From NCBI GenBank assembly GCA_021848865.1, contig JAJZTO010000002.1:1-24873 (forward strand): a stretch of 24,873 nucleotides of DNA, in the 5' to 3' direction. Every line of letters starts with the position of its first letter. Positions within the stretch are counted from its first letter, which is position 1. Origin of the DNA: Myxococcales bacterium. GTDB taxonomy: Bacteria; Myxococcota; Myxococcia; Myxococcales; Anaeromyxobacteraceae. Made by a program: the position numbers and the translations under genes. Shown here one piece after another: positions 13,921-22,346 of this stretch. The notes beneath the pieces are model-generated. The model was not told where the DNA came from. It made no database searches and saw only the letters and a program-made list of their open reading frames with translations.

Positions 13921-15543
13921 CTAGACCCCGAGCTTCTTGAAGAAGTCGTTCCCCTTGTCGTCCACCAGGACGAAGGCGGGGAAGTTCTCGACCTCGATCT
14001 TCCAGACGGCCTCCATGCCGAGCTCGGCGAAGTCGATGCACTCCACCTTCTTGATGTTCTCCTCGGCCAGCACCGCGGCCGGGCCGCCGATGGAGCCCAG
14101 GTAGAAGCCCCCGTGCTTCTTGCAGGCGTCGGTCACCTGCTGGCTCCGGTTCCCCTTGGCGATCATCACCAGCGACGCCCCGTGGGACTGGAGCAGCTCG
14201 ACGTAGGAGTCCATGCGGCCGGCGGTGGTCGGGCCGAAGGAGCCGGAGGGCTTCCCCGGCGGCGTCTTGGCCGGGCCGGCGTAGTAGACCGGGTGCTTCT
14301 TCAGGTACTCGGGCACGCCCTTGCCCTGGTCGATGAGCTGCTTGAACTTGGCGTGGGCGATGTCCCGGGCCACCACCAGCGTCCCGGTGAGCAGCAGCGG
14401 GGTCGACACCGGGTGCTTGGAGAGCTCGGCGAGCACCTCCTTCATGGGCCGGTTCAGGTCGATCTTCACGCCGTGCTCGTGCTTGCCGGTGCGGTACGGG
14501 GCGGGGATGAGCCGGGCCGGATCGTGGTCCAGGTCCTCGAGCCACAGCCCGTCCTTGTCGATGCGGGCCTTGATGTTCCGGTCGGCGGAGCAGGAGACGC
14601 CCATGCCCACCGGGCAGGAGGCGCCGTGGCGCGGCAGCCGGACCACCCGGACGTCGTGGGCGAAGTACTTGCCGCCGAACTGGGCGCCGATGCCGAGCTT
14701 TTGGGCCAGCTCGAGCAGCCGCCGCTCCAGCTCCAGGTCGCGGAAGGCGGTCCCGAAGGCGTCGCCCTTGGTCGGCAGGCCGTCGTAGTACTTCGTCGAG
14801 GCCAGCTTCACCGTCTTGAGGTTGGCCTCGACCGAGGTGCCGCCGATGACCACGGCGATGTGGTAGGGCGGGCAGGCGGCGGTGCCCAGGTACTTCATCT
14901 TGTCCACCAGGAACTTCTCGAGCTTCTCCGGCTCGAGCAGGGCCTTGGTCTCCTGCCAGAGCATGGTCTTGTTGGCGGACCCGCCGCCCTTGGCGACGAA
15001 GAGGAAGGAGTACTCGGCGCCCTTCCCGGCGTAGATGTCGATCTGCGCCGGCAGGTTGTCGCCGGTGTTCTTCTCCTCGTAGAGGGTCAGCGCCGTGGTC
15101 TGCGAGTAGCGCAGGTTCTCCCGGGTGTAGGTCTCCCAGATGCCCTGGGAGATGAACTCCTCGTCCTTCACGCCGGTCCAGACCTGCTGCCCCTTCTTCG
15201 CCACCACGGTGGCGGTGCCGGTGTCCTGGCAGATGGGCAGCTCGCCGCGCGCCGAGATCTCGGCGTTGCGCAGGAAGGCCAGCGCCACGCCCTTGTCGTT
15301 GGCCGAGGCCTCCGGGTCGGCGAGGATCTTCGCGACCTGCTCGTTGTGCTCCTTGCGCAGGAAGAAGGAGCACTCGCGCAGCGCCTCGCGGGCCAGCCGC
15401 GCCAGCGCCGCCGGCTCCACCTTGAGCATCTCCTTCCCCTCGAAGGAGGCGACCGACACCCCCTCCTTGCCGAGCAACCGGTAGCGGGTGCCGTCCTTCG
15501 CGAGGGGGAAGGGGTCGTGGTACTGGAACGCGGGCGTGGCCAT
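13921..15543 (-). CDS. fumA: Class I fumarate hydratase ([4Fe-4S] fumarase)
   Basis: A protein of 540 residues, the usual single-chain class I length. The ATG at 15543 has GGAGG six bases upstream, so longer readings to 15867 are rejected. It interconverts fumarate and malate in the TCA cycle using an oxygen-sensitive [4Fe-4S] cluster. The three cluster ligands are present and keep the E. coli FumA numbering: Cys105 in LPICQDTGTA, Cys224 in TAACPPYH and Cys318 in GMGVSCSAD. Other family segments are GGGSANKTML (about 187-196), VVIGGTSVE (about 231-239) and GPTTAGRMD in the C-terminal domain. The last residues, NDFFKKLGV, are typical of the family. It is monocistronic by spacing: 187 bases separate it from the cold-shock gene upstream. 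The class suits a microaerobic or anaerobic lifestyle, by inference. Confidence 0.95.
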   Translation of the reverse strand: MATPAFQYHDPFPLAKDGTRYRLLGKEGVSVASFEGKEMLKVEPAALARLAREALRECSFFLRKEHNEQVAKILADPEASANDKGVALAFLRNAEISARGELPICQDTGTATVVAKKGQQVWTGVKDEEFISQGIWETYTRENLRYSQTTALTLYEEKNTGDNLPAQIDIYAGKGAEYSFLFVAKGGGSANKTMLWQETKALLEPEKLEKFLVDKMKYLGTAACPPYHIAVVIGGTSVEANLKTVKLASTKYYDGLPTKGDAFGTAFRDLELERRLLELAQKLGIGAQFGGKYFAHDVRVVRLPRHGASCPVGMGVSCSADRNIKARIDKDGLWLEDLDHDPARLIPAPYRTGKHEHGVKIDLNRPMKEVLAELSKHPVSTPLLLTGTLVVARDIAHAKFKQLIDQGKGVPEYLKKHPVYYAGPAKTPPGKPSGSFGPTTAGRMDSYVELLQSHGASLVMIAKGNRSQQVTDACKKHGGFYLGSIGGPAAVLAEENIKKVECIDFAELGMEAVWKIEVENFPAFVLVDDKGNDFFKKLGV

Positions 15544-15730
15544 GTGCGCCTCCGTGGTTGGCGGGCGGCCCCCGCGCGCGGGGCGGAGCGGCCGCAGGGT
15601 GGGATGAGCCCCGGAAGGGGCAAGATAACCACAGCCGGCCCGCCCCATCCACGGCCGCGTGCGGGTGCCCGGATACACGAAGGCCCCGACCCGTCGCCAG
15701 GCCAGGGCCGTTCGCGGCGAGACGTGCCCG

Positions 15731-15934
15731 CTAGACCGCGCGAACCTTCGACGCCTGCAGCCCCTTCGGGCCCTTCTGCACGTCGAACTCGACCTTCTGC
15801 CCCTCCTGGAGGGACCGGAAGCCGTCGGCCTGGATGGCGGTGTGGTGGACGAACACGTCCTCGCCACCGTTGTCCTGCGTGATGAAGCCGAAGCCCTTCG
15901 CGTCGTTGAACCACTTCACGGTACCAGTAGCCAT
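15731..15934 (-). CDS. Cold-shock domain protein (CspA family)
   Basis: A protein of 67 residues from the ATG at 15934; the frame is open further upstream but into untranslated leader. It is a single OB-fold RNA/DNA chaperone. The start MATGTVKWFNDAKGFGFI contains RNP1 (KGFGFI), followed by RNP2 as DVFVHHTAI, then the family's LQEGQKVEFDV and the end KGPKGLQASKVRAV. Such proteins bind single-stranded RNA and prevent structure, and many are induced by cold or growth change. The ribosome binding site is weak (GAAAGAG, in the loop of a small hairpin). The roughly 70-base leader is almost all hairpin, preceded by a recognisable sigma-70-type promoter, so control of translation is likely. It sits between the fumarase and acyl-CoA dehydrogenase genes on the same strand but has its own promoter. 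Confidence 0.95.
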   Translation of the reverse strand: MATGTVKWFNDAKGFGFITQDNGGEDVFVHHTAIQADGFRSLQEGQKVEFDVQKGPKGLQASKVRAV

Positions 15935-15939
15935 GCGGG

Positions 15940-16005
15940 ACACGCTCTTTCGTGTGAGCACACGGCACCTTGCCGTGAGGTTCCACGCACTCCCAGCGTG
16001 GAACC
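15940..16005 (-). promoter_or_regulatory. Structured 5' leader of the cold-shock gene (candidate RNA thermosensor)
   Basis: In transcript order there is a 10-bp hairpin GGTTCCACGC/GCGTGGAACC (16005-15979, 7-base loop). Next is a 7-bp hairpin CACGGCA/TGCCGTG (15977-15961). Last is a 5-bp hairpin ACACG/CGTGT (15955-15940) whose loop holds the ribosome binding site AAAGAG. GTGT (15963-15960) and ACAC (15955-15952) can pair instead, which would break the last hairpin. This is a switch-like arrangement; temperature response is inferred from the gene family. Confidence 0.55.
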
Positions 16006-16010
16006 CGCGC

Positions 16011-16039
16011 AATTTATGCGAACCGTGCGCAAATGTCGA
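16011..16039 (-). promoter_or_regulatory. Sigma-70-type promoter of the cold-shock gene
   Basis: On the minus strand TCGACA (16039-16034) and TAAATT (16016-16011) are separated by exactly 17 bases. They match five of six (-35) and four of six (-10) consensus positions. Transcription would start near 16004, at the first hairpin of the leader. The -10 stands out as A+T-rich in this window. It lies just after the stop of the acyl-CoA dehydrogenase gene (16055). Confidence 0.6.
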
Positions 16040-16054
16040 GCGGTGTGCGCTTCC

Positions 16055-17836
<1,782 letters not shown>

Positions 17837-17851
17837 GTGCGCCGCTCCAGT

Positions 17852-17871
17852 CGTTGATTTTCGAGTCAACG
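17852..17871. promoter_or_regulatory. Palindromic operator candidate between divergent fatty acid genes
   Basis: CGTTGA (17852-17857) and TCAACG (17866-17871) are perfect inverted arms around an 8-base A+T-richer centre. On the minus strand TTGACT lies within it and could be a -35 element of the dehydrogenase gene. The layout fits a TetR- or FadR-type repressor that releases in the presence of acyl-CoA. The regulator gene is not in the window. Confidence 0.5.
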
Positions 17872-17990
17872 CAACATGGCGCACCCCGACTCCCCGCGTC
17901 AAGGGGCCCACGGGGGTTCTCAGCCGGACCGGCCCCGCGCTAGGCTACCGTCGTCGCCTCCCCACCCCACCTTCACGGAAGGTCACCGCC

Positions 17991-19610
17991 ATGAACGGCC
18001 TGATGATGGACTTCCCCCTCACTCTGGTCCACCTGTTCGAGCGCGCCGGCCGCTACTTCCCCAGGACCGAGATCGTCACCCGCCGCCCCGACAAGTCGAT
18101 CCACCGGAGCAGCTACGGCGAGTTCCACCAGCGGGTGCAGAAGTTCGCGAACGCCCTGCAGCGGCTCGGCGTGAAGCCGGGCGACCGGGTGGCCACCCTG
18201 GGCTGGAACACCTCGCGCCACCTCGAGGCCTACTTCGCCGTCCCGCTCACCGGCGCGGTGCTGCACACCCTGAACCCGCGGCTCAGCCCGCAGGACCTCA
18301 CCTACATCGTGAACCACGCCGACGACCAGGTGCTGCTCGTCGACGACGTGCTCGCCCCGGTGTGGGAGCGCTTCGCCCGCGACGTGCACCCCAGGCACGT
18401 CATCGTCTGGGGCAACGGCGGCCCGGCCCTGCCCGGCACCATCGACTACGAGCAGCTCATCGCCCCCGAGCTGCCGGTCTTCGCCTTCCCCCGCATCGAC
18501 GAGAACCAGGCGCTGGGCATGTGCTACACCTCCGGCACCACCGGCCGGCCCAAGGGCGTCGTCTACTCCCACCGCGCGGTGGTGCTCCACTCCATGGTCT
18601 CGGCGATGCCCGACTCGCTGGGCATGGGCGCCTCCGACGTGATGATGCCGGTGGTCCCCATGTTCCACGTGAACGCCTGGGGGCTCCCCTTCACCGCGGT
18701 GATGACCGGCACCAAGCAGGTCTTCCCCGGCCCGCACCTCGACCCGGCCAGCCTGCTCGGGCTCATCGCCTCCGAGAAGGTGACCTTCACCGCCGGCGTG
18801 CCCACCATCTGGATGGCCATCCTCGACGCCCTGGACAAGAACCCCGGCGCCTTCGACACCTCGACGGTCAAGGCGATGGTGGTCGGCGGCGCCGCCGCCC
18901 CGCAGTCGATGATCGAGGCCTTCGAGAAGCGCCACAAGCTCACCGTCCTGCACGCCTGGGGCATGACCGAGACCACGCCGCTCGGCACGGTGAGCCGCCT
19001 CAAGCCGGCCCTGCAGGCCGCGCCCGAGGCCGACCGCTTCCGGGTCCGCTCCACCCAGGGCCTGGCGGTCCCCTTCGTCGAGATCCGGGCCGTGGCCGAC
19101 AGCGGCGCGGTCGTCCCCTGGGACGGCAAGTCGATGGGCGAGCTGCACGTCCGCGGCCCCTGGATCGCCAGCAGCTACTTCCAGAACCCCATCGAGGCCG
19201 ACAAGTTCACCATGGACGGCTGGTTCCGCACCGGCGACATCGTCACCGTCGACGGCGAGGGGTACATGCGGATCACCGACCGCGCCAAGGACCTCATCAA
19301 GTCGGGCGGCGAGTGGATCAGCTCGGTGGAGCTGGAGAACGCGCTCATGGGCCACCCGGCCGTGAAGGAGGCCGCCGTGGTCGGCGTCCCCCACCCGCGC
19401 TGGACGGAGCGGCCGGTGGCCTGCGTGGTGCTGCGGGAGGGCTCCAAGGCCACCCCGGCCGAGCTGCGGGAGTACCTGGAGCCGCTCTTCGCGAAGTTCC
19501 AGGTGCCCGACGCCTACGTGTTCATGGCGGCCATCCCCCGCACCGCGGCGGGCAAGTTCCTGAAGACCGCGCTCCGGGAGCAGCTCAAGGACTTCAAGTT
19601 CGAGTCCTGA
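17991..19610 (+). CDS. Fatty acyl-CoA synthetase (AMP-binding, AlkK/FadD-type)
   Basis: A protein of 539 residues. The ATG at 17991 has GGAAGG at 17977-17982. It activates a fatty acid with ATP and coenzyme A by way of an acyl-adenylate. The ATP-binding loop is YTSGTTGRPKG (179-189). PMFHVNAWGLPF, HAWGMTETTPLGT (the Y/W-G-x-T-E core), GWFRTGDIVTVDGEGY and DRAKDLIKSGGEWIS follow in the family order. The C-terminal catalytic lysine is in PRTAAGKFLKTALRE. The overall pattern is closest to medium/long-chain enzymes such as AlkK. It feeds the divergent acyl-CoA dehydrogenase, so the two genes form an activation-plus-oxidation pair. Just after the stop codon there is a G/C hairpin. Confidence 0.93.
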   Translation: MNGLMMDFPLTLVHLFERAGRYFPRTEIVTRRPDKSIHRSSYGEFHQRVQKFANALQRLGVKPGDRVATLGWNTSRHLEAYFAVPLTGAVLHTLNPRLSPQDLTYIVNHADDQVLLVDDVLAPVWERFARDVHPRHVIVWGNGGPALPGTIDYEQLIAPELPVFAFPRIDENQALGMCYTSGTTGRPKGVVYSHRAVVLHSMVSAMPDSLGMGASDVMMPVVPMFHVNAWGLPFTAVMTGTKQVFPGPHLDPASLLGLIASEKVTFTAGVPTIWMAILDALDKNPGAFDTSTVKAMVVGGAAAPQSMIEAFEKRHKLTVLHAWGMTETTPLGTVSRLKPALQAAPEADRFRVRSTQGLAVPFVEIRAVADSGAVVPWDGKSMGELHVRGPWIASSYFQNPIEADKFTMDGWFRTGDIVTVDGEGYMRITDRAKDLIKSGGEWISSVELENALMGHPAVKEAAVVGVPHPRWTERPVACVVLREGSKATPAELREYLEPLFAKFQVPDAYVFMAAIPRTAAGKFLKTALREQLKDFKFES

Positions 19611-19627
19611 GGCGCGGGCCCCGCGCC
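19611..19627 (+). terminator. Hairpin directly after the acyl-CoA synthetase stop codon
   Basis: GGCGCGG (19611-19617) and CCGCGCC (19621-19627) form a 7-bp stem with a 3-base loop, starting at the first base after the TGA. A second dyad, GCCGGCGC/GCGCCGGC (19630-19637 and 19657-19664), follows. There is no T-run. Confidence 0.45.
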
Positions 19628-19733
19628 GCGCCGGCGCCGGTCCTCCGGGAGGGCCCGCGCCGGCGGCACCCCAGGTGGCCCGGCGCGGCCCGGCCGGCCC
19701 GCCTAGATCCCCCGTCCCAGGAGGATCGCCGCC

Positions 19734-20381
19734 ATGTCCGCACGAACGCCCGCGCTGCCCGGCCCCGGAGAGGCGCTCCCCGGCCGCGCCGAGCCCATGG
19801 AGGTGCCGGAGCGCCACCAGGTGAACGGCAACCGGATCGTCCCGCCCTTCCCGGCCGGGACCGAGCGGGCGGTATTCGCCATGGGCTGCTTCTGGGGCGC
19901 CGAGCGGAAGTTCTGGCAGCTCCCGGGCGTGCACGCGACGGCGGTGGGCTACGCCGGCGGCCTCACCCCGAACCCCACCTACCGCGAGGTGTGCACCGGG
20001 CGCACCGGCCACGCCGAGGTGGTGCTGTTGGTCTTCGACCCGTCGCGGATCTCCTACGGCGAGCTGCTGCGGGCCTTCTGGGAGGGGCACGACCCGACCC
20101 AGGGGATGCGCCAGGGGAACGACGTCGGCACCCAGTACCGCTCGGCGATCTACGCGTACGGCGAGGCGCAGCGGCGCGAAGCGCTGGCCTCCCGCGAGGC
20201 CTTCGGGGAGCGGCTCTCCCGGGCCGGCTTCGGCCCCGTCACCACCGAGATCCGCGAGGCGCCGGAGCTGTACTGGGCCGAGGCGTACCACCAGCAGTAC
20301 CTGGCCAAGAACCCGGACGGCTACTGCGGCCTGGGCGGCACCGGCGTCGCCTGCCCGGTCGGGCTCGGGGCCCCGGCGTGA
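19734..20381 (+). CDS. msrA: Peptide-methionine (S)-S-oxide reductase MsrA
   Basis: A protein of 215 residues. AGGAGG precedes the ATG at 19734 by about 9 bases. It reduces the S-epimer of methionine sulfoxide in proteins, repairing oxidative damage with thioredoxin as electron donor. The catalytic cysteine is Cys52 in AMGCFWGAERKFW. GYAGG, PTYREVCTGRTGHAEVV and GNDVGTQYRSAIY follow as in the family. Two further cysteines near the C-terminus, Cys198 (GYCGLGG) and Cys207 (VACP), are placed like the resolving pair of E. coli-type MsrA. The length and the 40-residue N-terminal extension also match that type. There is no signal peptide, so it is cytoplasmic. MsrB is not in the window. Confidence 0.96.
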   Translation: MSARTPALPGPGEALPGRAEPMEVPERHQVNGNRIVPPFPAGTERAVFAMGCFWGAERKFWQLPGVHATAVGYAGGLTPNPTYREVCTGRTGHAEVVLLVFDPSRISYGELLRAFWEGHDPTQGMRQGNDVGTQYRSAIYAYGEAQRREALASREAFGERLSRAGFGPVTTEIREAPELYWAEAYHQQYLAKNPDGYCGLGGTGVACPVGLGAPA

Positions 20382-20597
20382 TCGCGGCCCCGTCCATCGG
20401 GTAGGATCGCGCCATCGCCGCCGTCACCCACGATCCGGGGTCCACGGACTCCGCGGCCTCCGTCCCGGGCGAGGCTGCGCACCGGCCACCCTGCCGGCGC
20501 CCGCGTGGGGCTGGCGGCGACCCGGGCGACCCGATCGCCGCCGAGGCCCAGGCCCTGCTCGTCCGCCTCGATCGCGGCGGCTGACCCCGGAGGGAAC

Positions 20598-21389
20598 GTG
20601 CCCGCACGCTGGAGGCAGCTGATCTTCACGCCGCTCCACACCGCGGTGACGCTGCTGCTCTTCGTCGAGGTGTCGGTGCTCGCCGGCCTCGCCGCCTTCC
20701 CGGCGGTGAAGGGCTGGCTGCTCCTGCGCGACCGCCTCCCGCTCCACGGCGACGCCCGGCTGCTGGTCCTGTGCGTGGCGGCGGCGCTGGGGTACTTCGT
20801 CTTCGGCCTGGCGCTGCTGCTGCTGCTGCCGGCGGCCCGTTTCGTCCTGCTGGCGCCCGGGACGCCGGAGGGGCGCTTCCCCTACCTCTCCTGGGGCGCC
20901 TGGCGCTGGGCCAGCTTCAACACCCTGACGCTCATCTACCGCTTCGCCTTCATCAACTGGATCCGGGTGACGCCGCTCATCGCCCTCTTCCACCGGCTCA
21001 TGGGGATGCGGCTGGGCGCCCGGGTCCAGTTCAACACCGCGGTGGTGGCCGACCAGAACCTCATCACCGTCGGCGACGACTCGGTGGTGGGGGGCGACGT
21101 CACCCTGGTGGCCCACTCCGCCGAGGCCGGCGAGCTGGTGACCGCGCCGGTGCGCATCGGCAGCCGGGTCACCATCGGCATCATGGCGGTGATCCTGCCC
21201 GGCTGCGTCATCGGCGACGGCGCCACCGTCGCCGCCGGCGCGGTGCTGGCCAAGGGCACGGTGGTCGGCCCCGGCGAGCTGTGGGGCGGCGTGCCGGCGC
21301 GGTGCCTGGCGCGGCCCGCCGCCGCTCAGGCCAGCGGGGCGGCCGGCCCGGCGGCGACCGGCTCCGCGGCCGGCAGGGACCGCCGGTAG
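20598..21389 (+). CDS. Membrane-anchored hexapeptide-repeat (left-handed beta-helix) protein, probable acyltransferase
   Basis: A protein of 263 residues from the GTG at 20598, preceded by GGAGGG at 20589-20594. The longer reading from 20505 adds a non-hydrophobic, low-quality segment and is rejected. Two hydrophobic segments are visible at about 13-35 and 54-85. A left-handed beta-helix of hexapeptide turns covers about 140-240: FNTAVVADQNLITVGD, VVGGDVTLVAHS, IGSRVTIGIMAVILPG and CVIGDGATVAAGAVLAKG. This combination resembles the terminal domain of poly-amino-acid synthetase-like proteins and membrane acetyltransferases. The acceptor is unknown. The last 64 bases overlap the end of the convergent desaturase-like gene, and the tail (after about 240) is Ala-rich and probably dispensable. 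Confidence 0.75.
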   Translation: MPARWRQLIFTPLHTAVTLLLFVEVSVLAGLAAFPAVKGWLLLRDRLPLHGDARLLVLCVAAALGYFVFGLALLLLLPAARFVLLAPGTPEGRFPYLSWGAWRWASFNTLTLIYRFAFINWIRVTPLIALFHRLMGMRLGARVQFNTAVVADQNLITVGDDSVVGGDVTLVAHSAEAGELVTAPVRIGSRVTIGIMAVILPGCVIGDGATVAAGAVLAKGTVVGPGELWGGVPARCLARPAAAQASGAAGPAATGSAAGRDRR

Positions 21390-22189
21390 CGCGACAGGTC
21401 GCGGACCGTCTCGAAGCGCTCCCCGAGCAGCAGCGAGAGGTTGCGCAGGATGGCGGACACCACCCGGTCCTCGCACTCCTCGTCGAAGCGGATCTGCTCG
21501 TCGAGCCAGCGGTCGAGCCAGCCCGGGTCGGGCAGGCGGCTCTGGACCGTGTCGCGGGGGAAGAGCGCCCGGTTCACGTGGAGGTTGGTCGGGTGGAGCG
21601 GCTTGCCGGCCCGGCCGCTGGCCGCCATGAGCAGCCCCACCTTGGCGAAGGCCCGGCGGGCCTCGCCGGGCGCCCGCTCCAGCGCCGCCTTCATGTAGCG
21701 CAGGTAGGCGCCGCCGTGCCGGGCCTCGTCCCGCGCGATGAGACCGTAGATCGCCTTCAGGACCGGCTCGGCGTGCCACTCGGCGGCGCGCAGGTACCAC
21801 TGCGTCAGCCGCACCTCGCCGCAGAAGTGGAGGGTCAGGGTCTCGAGCGGCGGCGCCGGGTCGAAGGGAAAGCGGACCGCCTGCAGCTCGGCCTCGGTGG
21901 GGAGCAGCTCCGGCCGGAAGCGGCGCAGGTACTCGAGGAGGACCAGGGCGTGCTTCTGCTCCTCGTAGAACCAGATCGACATGAAGGCGGAGAAGTCGGC
22001 GTCCTCCCGGTTGTCGCGCAGGAACATCTCGGTGGCCGGCAGCGCCGACCACTCGGTGATGGCGTTCATCCGGACGGTCCGGGCCTGCTCGTCGGTGAGG
22101 AGGGCGGGATCGAAGCGGTCCCAGGGGACGTCGGCGGCCATGCTCCAGCGGGCCTCCTCCAGGTCGCGGAACAGCTCGGGGTAGAGCAT
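21326..22189 (-). CDS. Diiron ferritin-like protein, acyl-ACP desaturase family
   Basis: A protein of 287 residues. GGAG lies about 7 bases before the ATG at 22189. It is a four-helix diiron fold with two E-x-x-H motifs, EEQKH (Glu77, His80) and DEARH (Glu155, His158). Each is preceded by a helix glutamate about 30 residues earlier (Glu46 in AITEWS and Glu125 in HFCGEVR). This is the ligand set of soluble acyl-ACP desaturases and related oxygenases. No membrane segment is present, so it is a soluble enzyme. It could introduce a double bond into a fatty acyl chain, but N-oxygenases share this pattern. Its 3' end overlaps the convergent beta-helix gene by 64 bp. The C-terminal 30 or so residues are Ala/Pro-rich. 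Confidence 0.8.
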   Translation of the reverse strand: MLYPELFRDLEEARWSMAADVPWDRFDPALLTDEQARTVRMNAITEWSALPATEMFLRDNREDADFSAFMSIWFYEEQKHALVLLEYLRRFRPELLPTEAELQAVRFPFDPAPPLETLTLHFCGEVRLTQWYLRAAEWHAEPVLKAIYGLIARDEARHGGAYLRYMKAALERAPGEARRAFAKVGLLMAASGRAGKPLHPTNLHVNRALFPRDTVQSRLPDPGWLDRWLDEQIRFDEECEDRVVSAILRNLSLLLGERFETVRDLSRYRRSLPAAEPVAAGPAAPLA

Positions 22190-22346
22190 GCGGGACTCCG
22201 TGTCGGCCGCGGCCGGGCGCCGGGGCGGCGCCGGGTGGACCTGCCGGGGTCTTAGGCCGCGCGTGTCACGGCCGGGTCACGGGAGTGCGGCCCCCCCTCC
22301 CGGCGTTGACTTGTCCGGGGCCGGGAGGCACGTTCCCCCGCTACCC

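Noticed and set aside
15604..15625. GCCCC-GGAA-GGGGC hairpin upstream of the fumarase gene
   Set aside because: The stem is only 5 bp, in G/C-rich leader sequence, with no T-run and no alternative pairing. It is too weak to call a regulatory element.
20321..20641. Minus-strand open frames around 20239-20641
   Set aside because: They overlap the end of msrA and the start of the beta-helix gene, are Arg/Pro/Gly-rich, lack motifs and lack ribosome binding sites.
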